From: an uncultured Prevotella sp.
GTDB lineage: Bacteria > Bacteroidota > Bacteroidia > Bacteroidales > Bacteroidaceae
Length of the DNA stretch: 64,000 bases
NCBI GenBank assembly: GCA_900315695.1
Contig: ONAE01000010.1
Span: forward strand, 1-64,000
Direction of reading: 5' to 3'
Part shown: positions 34,426 through 44,077 of the stretch, one piece after another
Layout: each line of letters starts with the position of its first letter
How positions within the stretch are numbered: position 1 is the stretch's first letter
Notes under the pieces: model-generated
What the model was told of the DNA's origin: nothing
Databases searched by the model: none
Seen by the model: only the letters and a program-made list of their open reading frames with translations
Program-made: the position numbers and the translations under genes

Positions 34426-35673
34426 ATGAATTTTCCCTTATTCATAGCCAGAAAAATATACAGTGATCAGGGCGACAAACGAAAAGTCAGTCGTCCTGCC
34501 ATTCGTATTGCCACTATTGGTGTTGCCATCGGTCTGGCTGTGATGATTGTCACCGTAGGTGTGATACTTGGGTTCAAACACACCATCCGTGATAAGGTGG
34601 TAGGTTTTGGCGGACATATCCAGATTCACAATATTCTGAGATTCAATGATACTGACCCCTATTTTATTACTGCTGATGATAGTCTCATGACGACATTCAA
34701 GAAGATTAAGGGTGTCAGGCATGTTGAGCGCTATACGATCACTCAGGGATTGCTGAAGACAGAGGAAGACTTTCTGGGTATCGCCTTTAAGGGCGTTGGA
34801 CCAGAATTCGACAGTACTTTCCTCAAACAAAACCTGGTAGAAGGACGTATCCCGAAGTTCAGCGATAACAGTAGTCATTATGAACTATTGTTGTCGAAGA
34901 TGATTGCCGATAAACTGCAACTGAATCTTGGTGATAAGGTTTTTGCCTACTTCATAGAGGATGAGAGTGTGCGCACGAGAAGATATACCATTTGTGGCAT
35001 CTATGAAACCAACATGACACGCTTTGACGAGAATCTGTGCTTCATCGATCTTTATACAGCTAACAAACTGAACGGTTGGGCTCCTGACGCTTGTACAGGT
35101 GTAGAAATATCTGTAGATGATCTTATGCAGCTTGACAAGACAGAGGAGACTTTCGTCAAACAGATTAACCGTACCACTGATAGGAGTGGTAACACCCTTT
35201 CCACACAGACCATCTATGAGGCATATCCCCAAGTTTTCGTCTGGCTTGAGCTGCTTGACATCAACGTGTGGATTATTATGATATTGATGGTTTGTGTGGC
35301 AGGATTCACGATGATTAGTGGTTTACTGATTATCATTCTGGAACGTACACAGATGATTGGTATCCTCAAGGCCCTTGGTGCCCGTAACAAGACGATTCGC
35401 CACACTTTCCTCTGGTTCTCTGTGTTTATCATCGGACAAGGAATGTTCTGGGGCAACGTGCTGGGCTTCGGTATCATCTTGGTTCAACAATATACAGGCA
35501 TTATTACCTTAGATCCTCAGACTTATTACGTCAGTGAGGCTCCGATGGAATTGAACCTGCCGCTCATCCTGTTAATCAATGTAGCAACTCTATTTATCTG
35601 TGTCTTCGTTTTGATAGCTCCAAGTTATCTGATTTCGCATATCCATCCTGCAAAATCGATGAGATACGAATAA
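34426..35673 (+). CDS. FtsX/LolC-E-type ABC transporter permease
   Basis: 415 residues from ATG 34426 (an in-frame TTG one codon earlier is not needed). Seen: first membrane helix about 25-50 (IGVAIGLAVMIVTVGVILGF), a large periplasmic MacB-like domain (about 55-265), then three membrane helices in the last 150 residues with SGLLIIILERTQMIGILKALGA, the FtsX-domain coupling helix. This is the LolC/LolE layout for lipoprotein release from the inner membrane, but no ATPase gene is adjacent, so the substrate is inferred. Nine nt after the aminotransferase gene. Confidence 0.88.
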   Translation: MNFPLFIARKIYSDQGDKRKVSRPAIRIATIGVAIGLAVMIVTVGVILGFKHTIRDKVVGFGGHIQIHNILRFNDTDPYFITADDSLMTTFKKIKGVRHVERYTITQGLLKTEEDFLGIAFKGVGPEFDSTFLKQNLVEGRIPKFSDNSSHYELLLSKMIADKLQLNLGDKVFAYFIEDESVRTRRYTICGIYETNMTRFDENLCFIDLYTANKLNGWAPDACTGVEISVDDLMQLDKTEETFVKQINRTTDRSGNTLSTQTIYEAYPQVFVWLELLDINVWIIMILMVCVAGFTMISGLLIIILERTQMIGILKALGARNKTIRHTFLWFSVFIIGQGMFWGNVLGFGIILVQQYTGIITLDPQTYYVSEAPMELNLPLILLINVATLFICVFVLIAPSYLISHIHPAKSMRYE

Positions 35674-35728
35674 TTCTGTTCATTTTTTCCCTGATTACAA
35701 CTTTTTTTCTACCAATGGGCAAAATATT

Positions 35729-35794
35729 GCACATTTTTTTTTGAAATGTGCAGGAAATGACGTATATTTGCACAAAATTTCAAAAATTGTGCAA
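35729..35794. repeat. two inverted repeats across the promoter, candidate operator
   Basis: GCACATT (35729-35735) pairs with AATGTGC (35745-35751) around the -33 element. TTGCACAA (35768-35775) pairs with TTGTGCAA (35787-35794) around the likely transcription start. Both share the half-site TGCACA/TGTGCA, which suggests one dimeric regulator binding twice. Confidence 0.5.
35741..35770 (+). promoter_or_regulatory. promoter of the acyl-CoA synthetase pair
   Basis: TTG (35741-35743), 19-nt spacer, TATATTTG (35763-35770), 29 nt before the ATG at 35800. Inverted repeats cover both boxes. Confidence 0.65.
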
Positions 35795-35799
35795 TTTCA

Positions 35800-37458
35800 A
35801 TGGAAACTTTTAGCAGTTTTAATGCTTATATCCAAAAGGCAATCATAGAGAATTGGGACCAAGATGCACTGACAGATTATCAAGGCATCACGCTTCAGTT
35901 CCACGATGTAGCACGTAAAATTGAGAAAATACATATTCTCTTTGAGAACAGCGGTGTTTTAAAAGGCGACAAGATAGCTATCTGTGGTCGTAACTCCGCC
36001 CATTGGGCTGTAGCATATCTGGCTACACTAACCTATGGAGCTGTGGCTGTCCCCATTCTGCATGAGTTCAATGGAGAGCAGATTCAGAATATCGTCAACC
36101 ATTCAGAGTCAAAATTGCTTTTCATTGGTGACTATGCTGTGAAGACCATTGATCCAGAGAAGATGCCAGCCTTGGAAGCGATTATCAATCTCCCCGACTT
36201 CTCTTTGATGATCTCCCGTTCTGAAAAGGTATCATATGCGCGCGAACATCTTAATATGTTATTCTGCAGCAAATTTCCGAGAGCGTTTCGTTCAGAGCAT
36301 GTCAACTATCATCAAGACCAGGCAGAGGAACTGGCACTGATCAACTACACCAGTGGTACTACTGGTTTCTCAAAGGGTGTAATGCTTCCCTATCGCGCAC
36401 TTTGGGGTAATGTGGAATTTATTATCAACCATCTCGGTAAGGTAGTTAAGCCTGGTGACAATATGTTGAGTATACTGCCGATGGCACACATGTATGGAAT
36501 GGCTATCGAATTTCTTTTCGGTTTCTGTAATGGTTGTCATCTGTTCTTCCTTACCCGACTCCCATCCCCAGCTATTATCGCCGAGGCTTTTGCAACAGTA
36601 AAGCCATCCATCATAATCACCGTTCCGTTGATTATTGAAAAGATCATCCGAAAGAAGGTATTCCCGAAGATTCAGAATAACCGCATGCGCTTGTTGCTCC
36701 AGATGCCTTATGTTAGCAAAAAGGTGAAGGAGCGTATATACAAAGAAGTCTATAATGCTTTCGGTGGTAATTTCTATGAGATTATTGTTGGAGGTGCTGC
36801 TTTATCAAAGGAGGTCGAGGAGTTTTTGCTTTCCATCAACTTCCCGCTGACTGTCGGATATGGCACCACAGAATGTGCCCCGCTGATTTCTTATTGTGAC
36901 TGGAAGATTTTCAAAGCTGGTTCTTGTGGCGTTCCTGTTGATCGCATGGAGGTTAAAATCCTGTCGAGCGATCCTGAGAACATCCCTGGTGAGATTGTCA
37001 CGAAGGGAACCAACCTGATGCTGGGCTATTTCAAGAATGAAGAAGCCACTCACGAAGCTATCGATGAGGAAGGCTATTATCATACAGGCGACCTTGGTAC
37101 CATGTCACCCAGTGGTCATATTTTCATCCGTGGACGTATCAAGAATATGCTGCTTGGTGCTAACGGACAGAATGTTTATCCTGAAGAGATTGAGGATAAA
37201 CTGAACACGATGGCTATGGTATCAGAGAGCATTGTCATCCAACGAGGCGACAAGTTGGTAGCTCTTGTTCATCCTGACAAAGATGATATGATGTCTTTCA
37301 GCGAGGATGAGCTGCAGCACATTATGGAACAGAACCGTCAGGAACTGAACAATCAGCTGCCAGTGTATAGCCGTATCTCTGCTATTGAGCTCCACGAAGA
37401 AGAGTTTGCCAAAACACCCAAAAAGAGTATCAAACGCTATTTATATCAGAAAAACTAA
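35800..37458 (+). CDS. AMP-forming acyl-CoA synthetase, first copy
   Basis: 552-residue adenylate-forming enzyme of the long-chain fatty-acid-CoA ligase group. Seen: P-loop-like motif INYTSGTTGFSKGVMLP, VGYGTTECAPL (A5), YHTGDLGTM (A7), GRIKNMLLGANGQNVYPEEI (A8) and the catalytic lysine near the end in KTPKKSIKRYLY (A10). No signal or membrane segment; such enzymes associate with the inner membrane. Nearly the same protein follows 6 nt downstream (roughly 70% identical by eye), so this is a tandem duplication. Substrate chain length unknown. Confidence 0.92.
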   Translation: METFSSFNAYIQKAIIENWDQDALTDYQGITLQFHDVARKIEKIHILFENSGVLKGDKIAICGRNSAHWAVAYLATLTYGAVAVPILHEFNGEQIQNIVNHSESKLLFIGDYAVKTIDPEKMPALEAIINLPDFSLMISRSEKVSYAREHLNMLFCSKFPRAFRSEHVNYHQDQAEELALINYTSGTTGFSKGVMLPYRALWGNVEFIINHLGKVVKPGDNMLSILPMAHMYGMAIEFLFGFCNGCHLFFLTRLPSPAIIAEAFATVKPSIIITVPLIIEKIIRKKVFPKIQNNRMRLLLQMPYVSKKVKERIYKEVYNAFGGNFYEIIVGGAALSKEVEEFLLSINFPLTVGYGTTECAPLISYCDWKIFKAGSCGVPVDRMEVKILSSDPENIPGEIVTKGTNLMLGYFKNEEATHEAIDEEGYYHTGDLGTMSPSGHIFIRGRIKNMLLGANGQNVYPEEIEDKLNTMAMVSESIVIQRGDKLVALVHPDKDDMMSFSEDELQHIMEQNRQELNNQLPVYSRISAIELHEEEFAKTPKKSIKRYLYQKN

Positions 37459-37464
37459 TCGCGT

Positions 37465-39126
37465 ATGGAACAAATACCAAGCTTTAACGCTCTCATTCAG
37501 AAGAGTGTCATAGACAACTGGGACCGCGATGCGCTAACCGATTTCAAGGGTCAGACGCTTCAGTTCCATGATGTTGCCAGGAAAATCGAAAAATTGCACA
37601 TCCTTTTTGAGAACAGTGGTATTCAGAAAGGTGACAAGATTGCCATGTGCGGTCGTAACTCATCTCAATGGGCAGTAGCATTTCTCGCTACCCTCACCTA
37701 TGGAGCCATTGCTGTTCCCATCCTGCACGAGTTTAACGCTGAACAAATTCATAACATCGTTAATCATTCTGAGGCCCGCCTGCTTTTCGTGGGCGATCAC
37801 GTAGCAACAATTATCGATCCTCAGGCAATGCCCACACTGGAAGGAATCATCAACAATCCCGACTACTCGCTGATGATCAGTCGTACCGACAAGTTGACCT
37901 ATGCCCGTGAACATCTGAACGAACTTTATGGTAAGAAGTTCCCGAAGTATTTCCGTAAGGAGCATGTGAACTATTACATTGAGGAAAGTCCGGAGGAGTT
38001 GGCTGTCATCAACTACACCAGTGGTACTACAGGCTTCTCAAAGGGAGTGATGCTTCCCTATCGTGCCCTATGGTCGAACTATGATTTTGCCATGGATGTA
38101 CTTGGCAAGCAGATAAAAGCGGGCGACCCTATAATCTCTATGTTGCCGATGGCTCATATGTATGGCATGGCTTTTGAGTTTATTTTCGAATTTCTCCATG
38201 GCTGTCATGTGTTCTACCTGAACCGCATCCCATCTCCAGCCATTATCGCACAAGCTTTGCAGGAAGTCAAACCGGTGATCGTCATTGCCGTACCTCTGAT
38301 TATTGAGAAGATCGTACGTAAGAAAGTCTTCCCGAAGATACAGAACAACCGCATGCGTCTGTTACTGCAAATGCCCGTCATCTCTAAGAAGGTACGTGAA
38401 ATGATCTGTAAGGAGGTCCTGAAGGCATTTGGTGGAAGAATGTATGAGGTGATTATTGGTGGTGCTGCCCTGAACCAAGAGGTGGAGCAGTTCCTGAAGC
38501 GTATTGATTTCCCATATACCGTCGGTTATGGAGCTACGGAGTGTGCACCCATCATCTGCTACAGAGACTGGCATACCTTTGCCCAAGGTTCATGCGGTCG
38601 TGCCGCATTGCATCAGAAAGTGGAGATCGACTCTCCCAATCCTCGTCATATCCCTGGTGAGATTCTCACGAAGGGTCCCAATGTGATGCTGGGCTACTAT
38701 AAGAATCCTGAAGCTACAGCAGAAACTATCGATCAGAACGGATGGTATCACACAGGTGATCTTGGTACGATGGATGAAGACGGTAACGTGTATATCAACG
38801 GACGTTCTAAGAATATGCTCTTGGGAGCAAACGGTCAGAATATCTATCCTGAAGAGATTGAGGATAAGTTGAACTCTATGACCATGGTCCTGGAAAGTAT
38901 CGTTGTACAGCGTGATACCAAGTTAGTGGCCCTTGTCCACCCGGATATGGAAGAAGCCAAGAACATGGGCTTCTCGATGGAAGATTTGAAGAATATTATG
39001 GAGCAGAACCGTAATGGACTCAATGAGATGATTCCTGCCTACGAGAAAATTTCAGAGATAGAGATTCATGAGGAAGAGTTTGAGAAGACACCAAAGAGAT
39101 CCATCAAACGATACCTCTATCAATAA
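37465..39126 (+). CDS. AMP-forming acyl-CoA synthetase, second copy
   Basis: 553 residues, paralogue of the gene just upstream and colinear with it. Core motifs retained: INYTSGTTGFSKGVMLP, VGYGATECAPI, YHTGDLGTM, GRSKNMLLGANGQNIYPEEI, and the C-terminal KTPKRSIKRYLY lysine. Differences cluster in the acyl-pocket half (for example residues 120-165 and 215-245), compatible with a different chain-length or acceptor preference. Transcribed from the same promoter, ending in a strong terminator. Confidence 0.92.
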   Translation: MEQIPSFNALIQKSVIDNWDRDALTDFKGQTLQFHDVARKIEKLHILFENSGIQKGDKIAMCGRNSSQWAVAFLATLTYGAIAVPILHEFNAEQIHNIVNHSEARLLFVGDHVATIIDPQAMPTLEGIINNPDYSLMISRTDKLTYAREHLNELYGKKFPKYFRKEHVNYYIEESPEELAVINYTSGTTGFSKGVMLPYRALWSNYDFAMDVLGKQIKAGDPIISMLPMAHMYGMAFEFIFEFLHGCHVFYLNRIPSPAIIAQALQEVKPVIVIAVPLIIEKIVRKKVFPKIQNNRMRLLLQMPVISKKVREMICKEVLKAFGGRMYEVIIGGAALNQEVEQFLKRIDFPYTVGYGATECAPIICYRDWHTFAQGSCGRAALHQKVEIDSPNPRHIPGEILTKGPNVMLGYYKNPEATAETIDQNGWYHTGDLGTMDEDGNVYINGRSKNMLLGANGQNIYPEEIEDKLNSMTMVLESIVVQRDTKLVALVHPDMEEAKNMGFSMEDLKNIMEQNRNGLNEMIPAYEKISEIEIHEEEFEKTPKRSIKRYLYQ

Positions 39127-39131
39127 AACCA

Positions 39132-39166
39132 AAAAGCTCTCCAACCAACGGAGAGCTTTTCTTTTT
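39132..39166. terminator. terminator after acyl-CoA synthetase pair
   Basis: AAAAGCTCTCC (39132-39142) and GGAGAGCTTTT (39150-39160) form a perfect 11-bp stem with a 7-nt loop, then CTTTTTCC on plus. On minus the A-rich arm gives GCTTTTTGG, so it can serve the converging membrane-protein gene too. Confidence 0.85.
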
Positions 39167-39167
39167 C

Positions 39168-40319
39168 CTATTCATAATCATAGTAATACCAGTAGGTGCC
39201 GCGATACTCCTCGCTAACCCTGGTTTTCCGTTCCTTCGGATCCCGATATTGTCGCTTCATTTCCTGATAGTTAGCGTAGTTTTCCTCTACCTCAGGCACC
39301 TGATAAACCACCGAAGGGTTTGAGCGACTATGGGCATAGAGTGCCAAAGCCTCACAATAGTGCTTTGGCAGATTGGCTTTCATAGGATAATAACGAGGTA
39401 TCTCCTGTGCAAAGCGGTCCAGTTGCTTATCTATCAGATAACCACATAGCAGATAATCCGCAATGGCCATATTGTTTACAGAATCACGACGCTGAAGCAT
39501 AGCGAGATAACGATCCGGTTCCATTGGCACAGCCGGACGGGCTCCCATAAATTTATAAATGCTGTCTGTCGGACAGAGCAACATCTTGGTTTTACCAGAA
39601 GTAGGCAATATCTGGGAACTGTTACCCGTAATTGGATATTCAAAGAGATGCTCACCCAACTCATTACAACGTGCCAAAGCATACATACGAAGCATCATCA
39701 GATCAGCATCACTCTCAAGTGACTTCTGCCCCACTTTCCTCGCCTGATGGTATTCGCCACGCATCAAATGCCCTTCCACCTTCATACGATACTGGAACAC
39801 AGCATTGGTATTACCAATCCATGCCACACATATAATCATGGCTGACATCATCAACAAATTCATCCACATCGAACGGGAAAAGAGCGGAATGTGGAACTCT
39901 TTATCCACATTCTCATACTGACGGACAAAAAAGATCATAGCCCCCCATATCACTGCAAAGACCACCACCAGCCAGATGGACCGACTGATCGAAATACCGT
40001 TGTCAATCGTCTGACTGATATCTGTCAGCATGGCAAGCAGAAGCATTGATGGCATATAAGTCAACGCATGGAAACGCTTATTCAACTTTGTTGTGTTATT
40101 GATGACATATTGCAGGATCATCAATATTGCTGTGATAATAAGAGCACCCACAAAACGGTTATAATGGGTCAAACCATCACTCAACACATGTTGGGTCATG
40201 GCCAGAGCATCTGCCTGGAAGAAATAAAGCCAGCCCCAGGTGAACAACACAAAGATAGTAGCACACATCACACGGATGATGATGGTGCTACTGCCTTTAT
40301 CAGATTTCGAATAATTCAT
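39168..40319 (-). CDS. polytopic membrane protein, DUF6057-like
   Basis: 383 residues. About five hydrophobic helices occupy residues 14-180 (for example VMCATIFVLFTWGWLYFF, LIITAILMILQYVI, SIWLVVVFAVIWGAMIFF, LLMMSAMIICVAWIG), then a soluble half with TPR-like helices (GEYHQARKVGQKSLESDADL) and an aromatic tail EYRGTYWYYYDYE. It resembles DUF6057, as far as I recall. One nt separates its start from the glgB stop, so it is co-translated with glgB; role unknown. Confidence 0.65.
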   Translation of the reverse strand: MNYSKSDKGSSTIIIRVMCATIFVLFTWGWLYFFQADALAMTQHVLSDGLTHYNRFVGALIITAILMILQYVINNTTKLNKRFHALTYMPSMLLLAMLTDISQTIDNGISISRSIWLVVVFAVIWGAMIFFVRQYENVDKEFHIPLFSRSMWMNLLMMSAMIICVAWIGNTNAVFQYRMKVEGHLMRGEYHQARKVGQKSLESDADLMMLRMYALARCNELGEHLFEYPITGNSSQILPTSGKTKMLLCPTDSIYKFMGARPAVPMEPDRYLAMLQRRDSVNNMAIADYLLCGYLIDKQLDRFAQEIPRYYPMKANLPKHYCEALALYAHSRSNPSVVYQVPEVEENYANYQEMKRQYRDPKERKTRVSEEYRGTYWYYYDYE

Positions 40320-40320
40320 A

Positions 40321-42453
40321 TTATACTTTCTTCAAAACAACGGCAGAACGTGCCGGGATATAGAGTTTTAACCACTCCTTGTGATCTTTTACATAAAGAG
40401 GATCATAATTGGTCAGATGCGTCATGGTGTCATCAGCAAAGCCATTACCACCGAAGTCTTTCGAGTCGGTATTCAGCACCACCTCGTATGAGCCTGTGGG
40501 CACAAGGAAGCCATAATCGGTATAACTGCGTGTCGGTGAGAAATTAAACACAAACACGAGGTCACCTCTCATGAAACAGAGCACCTGGTCACCATCATCA
40601 TGCCAGATTTCCACCACGGGCTTATCTTGGAAGTTACGCACGCTCTTGATGGTCTTCAGCATCTCACGATCGAAGTCACCAAGCCAGTGATAACAGAGAT
40701 CCTTGTTGTCCACAAGGTTCCACTGACGACGGGCATACTTATACGACCAGCCGTTACCCTCACGCGGGAAGTCGATCCACTCCGGATGACCGAACTCATT
40801 ACCCATGAAGTTCAGATATCCACCGTTGATGGCTGCAGCTGTCACAAGACGGATCATCTTATGAAGCGCAATACCACGCTGAGCCATATCGTTGACATCC
40901 TTTTTGGCGAAGTGCCAGTACATATCGGCGTCGATCAGACGGAAAATGATAGTCTTATCACCTACCAGTGCCTGATCGTGACTCTCGCAGTAAGAGATGG
41001 TCTTCTCGTCAGGACGACGGTTCTTGACCTCCCAGAAGATAGAGCATACATTGATATCCTCATCACGCACTTCCTTAATAGTCTTGATCCAATAGTCGGG
41101 GATGTTCATTGCCATGCGGTAGTCGAAGCCGTAACCGCCATCCTCAAACTTAGCAGCCAGACCTGGCATACCAGACACTTCCTCTGCGATGGTAATAGCA
41201 TCCGGATTTACCTCGTGAATCAGGCAGTTAGCCAGTGTGAGATAACAGATGGCATTATCGTCTTCATGTCCATTGAAGTAGTCACCGTAACCGCCAAAGG
41301 CCTCACCCAGTCCGTGAGAGTAGTATAACATGGAGGTCACACCGTCGAAACGGAAACCGTCGAACTTGAACTCCTCCAACCAGTACTTACAGTTAGAAAG
41401 CAGGAAATGCAGCACGTCATCCTTACCATAATCGAAGCAGAGTGAATCCCATGCGGGATGCTCATGACGGTCGCCAGGATAGAAGAACTGATTCGGGTCG
41501 CCAGCCAGGTTTCCCAAGCCTTCCACCTCGTTCTTCACGGCATGAGAGTGTACGATATCCATGATGACAGAGATGCCCAGGCGATGGGCCTCGTCGATCA
41601 AAGCCTTCAACTCTTCGGGAGTTCCGAAACGGCTACTGGGAGCGAAGAAAGAACTGACATGATAACCGAATGAGCCATAATAAGGATGCTCCTGAATGGC
41701 CATCACCTGAATGGCATTATAACCATCCTTGGCCACGCGTGGCAGGATATTCTCCTTGAATTCCGTATAAGTACCCACCTTCTCGGCATCCTGAGCCATA
41801 CCTACGTGACATTCGTAGATCAGCAGCGGACTCTTCTTAGGCTTGAAGTTCTTCTTCTTAAACTCATACTTCTTCTCCGGATTCCATACCTGTGCTGAGA
41901 ATATCTTGGTATTGTCATCCTGTACCACACGACGACACCATGCAGGGATACGCTCACCCTCACCGCCGTTCCACTTTACCTTCATCTTGTAAAGCTGACC
42001 ATGCTTCAGAGCTTTCTCTGAGAGTTTCAGTTCCCAGTTGCCAGTACCCTCAATGCGCTTACAACGATACTTCTCATCTTCCTTCCAGTCGTTGAAGTCA
42101 CCAATCAGATAGATATCCGTAGCGTTTGGAGCCCACTCGCGGAATACCCATCCTTTGGGCAGCTTGTGGAGTCCGAAATAGAGATGGCCAGAAGCAAAGT
42201 CAGAGAGCTTCTTCTTGCCGTTCTGTGTCAACTGTCCGATCTTCCACAGTGCATGATCGTGACGACCGCGGATAGCACCCTCAAAGGGCTCCAGCCATGA
42301 GTCGTTCCTTACAAGGCCAATGTGTTCTGGAGCGGTCTGCTCAACAATTTTCTCAACTTTCTTGGCGACAGCCTTTTTCGCCGTAGCAGTTTTCTTGGTA
42401 GCTGCTGCTTTCTTAGCGGCAGGCTTTTTGGGGGTTTCTTTTTTTGTTGCCAT
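40321..42453 (-). CDS. glgB: 1,4-alpha-glucan branching enzyme with Lys/Ala-rich tail
   Basis: GH13 enzyme that makes alpha-1,6 branches in glycogen. 710 residues. Seen: an N-terminal tail of about 35 residues of Lys, Ala and Thr (TPKKPAAKKAAATKKTATAK), a CBM48-like module (WVFREWAPNATDIYLIGDFN), and the catalytic barrel with nucleophile Asp in FDGFRFDGVTSMLYYSHG, acid Glu in TIAEEVSGMPG, and the transition-state Asp in YCESHDQALVG. Motifs are closer to the eukaryote-like GH13_8 group. The tail is not needed for catalysis and looks like histone-H1-type DNA/polyanion-binding tails. Between a YhcH gene (7 nt) and the membrane protein gene (1 nt). Confidence 0.95.
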   Translation of the reverse strand: MATKKETPKKPAAKKAAATKKTATAKKAVAKKVEKIVEQTAPEHIGLVRNDSWLEPFEGAIRGRHDHALWKIGQLTQNGKKKLSDFASGHLYFGLHKLPKGWVFREWAPNATDIYLIGDFNDWKEDEKYRCKRIEGTGNWELKLSEKALKHGQLYKMKVKWNGGEGERIPAWCRRVVQDDNTKIFSAQVWNPEKKYEFKKKNFKPKKSPLLIYECHVGMAQDAEKVGTYTEFKENILPRVAKDGYNAIQVMAIQEHPYYGSFGYHVSSFFAPSSRFGTPEELKALIDEAHRLGISVIMDIVHSHAVKNEVEGLGNLAGDPNQFFYPGDRHEHPAWDSLCFDYGKDDVLHFLLSNCKYWLEEFKFDGFRFDGVTSMLYYSHGLGEAFGGYGDYFNGHEDDNAICYLTLANCLIHEVNPDAITIAEEVSGMPGLAAKFEDGGYGFDYRMAMNIPDYWIKTIKEVRDEDINVCSIFWEVKNRRPDEKTISYCESHDQALVGDKTIIFRLIDADMYWHFAKKDVNDMAQRGIALHKMIRLVTAAAINGGYLNFMGNEFGHPEWIDFPREGNGWSYKYARRQWNLVDNKDLCYHWLGDFDREMLKTIKSVRNFQDKPVVEIWHDDGDQVLCFMRGDLVFVFNFSPTRSYTDYGFLVPTGSYEVVLNTDSKDFGGNGFADDTMTHLTNYDPLYVKDHKEWLKLYIPARSAVVLKKV

Positions 42454-42460
42454 AGTGCTT

Positions 42461-42910
42461 TTATATTACTTTAATCTTAAATATTGCTTTCTTGATTTCC
42501 TCCTTATCTATAATACAAGGTGCATGTCCATCCTGAGGGAAGAAGATAACAAACTGTCCAGGATTCACAGTGACATATGTCTGAGGCTTGGTGTCGCCGT
42601 ATTTCGTGATGTCATTCTCTGCATCGTACTCATAAGCAGGAAGATCACAAAGTGGTGAATAACCAAATGTTTCCGCGCAGGTAATGGGCACCTGAATATC
42701 TACCATCTCGATGTGAGTCTCTAAGAAGGCTGTCTCCTTCGTACGCTGTTTGGTCAACGAGAGTTTCAGAGCCACATCTTTATCTTTGATGGGATAGCTG
42801 CCAGGCTCCATTGTCAGAAGATCATGAGTCTTCAAAAAATCAACGACTTCGGCAAACAGCGGATTCAACCCTGCATATTTACCCAGATTTTCAAGTGTGT
42901 CGATAATCAT
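42461..42910 (-). CDS. YhcH/YjgK/YiaL family protein
   Basis: 149 residues, cupin-like beta-barrel family DUF386 associated with sugar metabolism, with anomerase or epimerase roles proposed for some members. Seen: METHIEMVDIQ-type segment (ETHIEMVDIQVPI, metal ligands His and Glu) and FFPQDGHAPCI with the third ligand. Length is typical. It lies 7 nt before glgB and 25 nt after the MORN gene, so it belongs to the glycogen-linked operon. Confidence 0.88.
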   Translation of the reverse strand: MIIDTLENLGKYAGLNPLFAEVVDFLKTHDLLTMEPGSYPIKDKDVALKLSLTKQRTKETAFLETHIEMVDIQVPITCAETFGYSPLCDLPAYEYDAENDITKYGDTKPQTYVTVNPGQFVIFFPQDGHAPCIIDKEEIKKAIFKIKVI

Positions 42911-42935
42911 AACGATTACTATTTTTAAGTTGTTG

Positions 42936-44048
42936 TTATTTTACTTGTCTATGCCCACGGGTATAAACCCCTTGTGCAGTCACATTCCCATTTCTGTCCT
43001 TCTCCACGAAATTGCCGTCACGCACATCGTCAACATAGGTTCCTTCAAAACGGTTGCCGTCCTTATCCTCCTCGATGGCAGGACCATTACGCTTTCCATC
43101 CTTAAAGACACCTTTGTATTTCGATCCGTCGGCAAAACGGGCAATACACTCACCGTTGGGCTGACCGTTCTGGAAGATTCCTTCCACGGTGTCACCGCTC
43201 TTCTTACTCAGCTTTCCACGGCCACTCTGTTTGTCAGACTTCCACTGACCTACATAGCTGTCGCCATTCTTCCATACAAAAGTTCCCTGACCATGTTTGT
43301 CGCCATTCAGGAACTGTCCCGTATATTTGTCGCCATTGGCATATTTGAAGATGCCGGAACCTGTACGCGAACCATGCGAATAGTCGCCCTCATAAACGTC
43401 GCCGTTCTGAAACTTATAGATGCCGCGACCGTTCATCTCATCGTCAGCCCATTGGCCGATATAGCTGTCACCGTCAGAATAAGTGAAGGTACCGTTACCC
43501 GAGCGCATATTATCCTTCCAGTCACCATTATAAGAAGAACCGTCACCCCAGTCGAAGAGTCCCTTGCCATTACGCTTGTCATTCAACCAGTCACCTTTAT
43601 AGAAAGCACCCGTGGCGTATAGATACATTCCCTTTCCCGAGCGTTTGTCCTGCTTCCACTCACCGTCGTATTTGTCGCCGTTGAAGTAATACATCACCCC
43701 ATGACCATGCTGGTAATCACGAAACCAGAGACCCACGTAACGGTTGTTGTTCAGGAAGTAATAAGTGCCTTGTCCGTGCTGCTGATCCTGAAACCACTCT
43801 CCTTCGTATTTCTCTCCGTCGGCAAAGGTATATACGCCATATCCCTGGCGTTTGCCCTTCACGTATTCACCTTCGTAACTGTTACCATTCTTATAGATAG
43901 TGCGGCCTTTGCCATTAGGCTTTCCCGACACCATCTCACCATTGTAGTCTCCCCCGTCCTTCGTCTTGGCAGAACCGAGGGTAATCTTCTGGGCTCCAAC
44001 CATCATCGGAAGCATCAGCATCAGTGTTGTATATATTAATCTCTTCAT
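42936..44048 (-). CDS. secreted MORN-repeat protein
   Basis: 370 residues from ATG 44048: signal peptide (MKRLIYTTLMLMLPMMVGAQ) then roughly 14 MORN repeats of about 23 residues (GNSYEGEYVKGKRQGYGVYT-type units), ending RGHRQVK. MORN proteins form elongated beta-hairpin sheets, usually at membranes. The open frame continues to 44474, but that extension has no MORN units and covers the promoter (44078-44108) and the start of kdsB on the other strand. First gene of the MORN-YhcH-glgB-membrane protein unit. Function unknown. Confidence 0.88.
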   Translation of the reverse strand: MKRLIYTTLMLMLPMMVGAQKITLGSAKTKDGGDYNGEMVSGKPNGKGRTIYKNGNSYEGEYVKGKRQGYGVYTFADGEKYEGEWFQDQQHGQGTYYFLNNNRYVGLWFRDYQHGHGVMYYFNGDKYDGEWKQDKRSGKGMYLYATGAFYKGDWLNDKRNGKGLFDWGDGSSYNGDWKDNMRSGNGTFTYSDGDSYIGQWADDEMNGRGIYKFQNGDVYEGDYSHGSRTGSGIFKYANGDKYTGQFLNGDKHGQGTFVWKNGDSYVGQWKSDKQSGRGKLSKKSGDTVEGIFQNGQPNGECIARFADGSKYKGVFKDGKRNGPAIEEDKDGNRFEGTYVDDVRDGNFVEKDRNGNVTAQGVYTRGHRQVK

Positions 44049-44077
44049 GAGTAATCTTGCTTTTTTAAAATCAAGTG

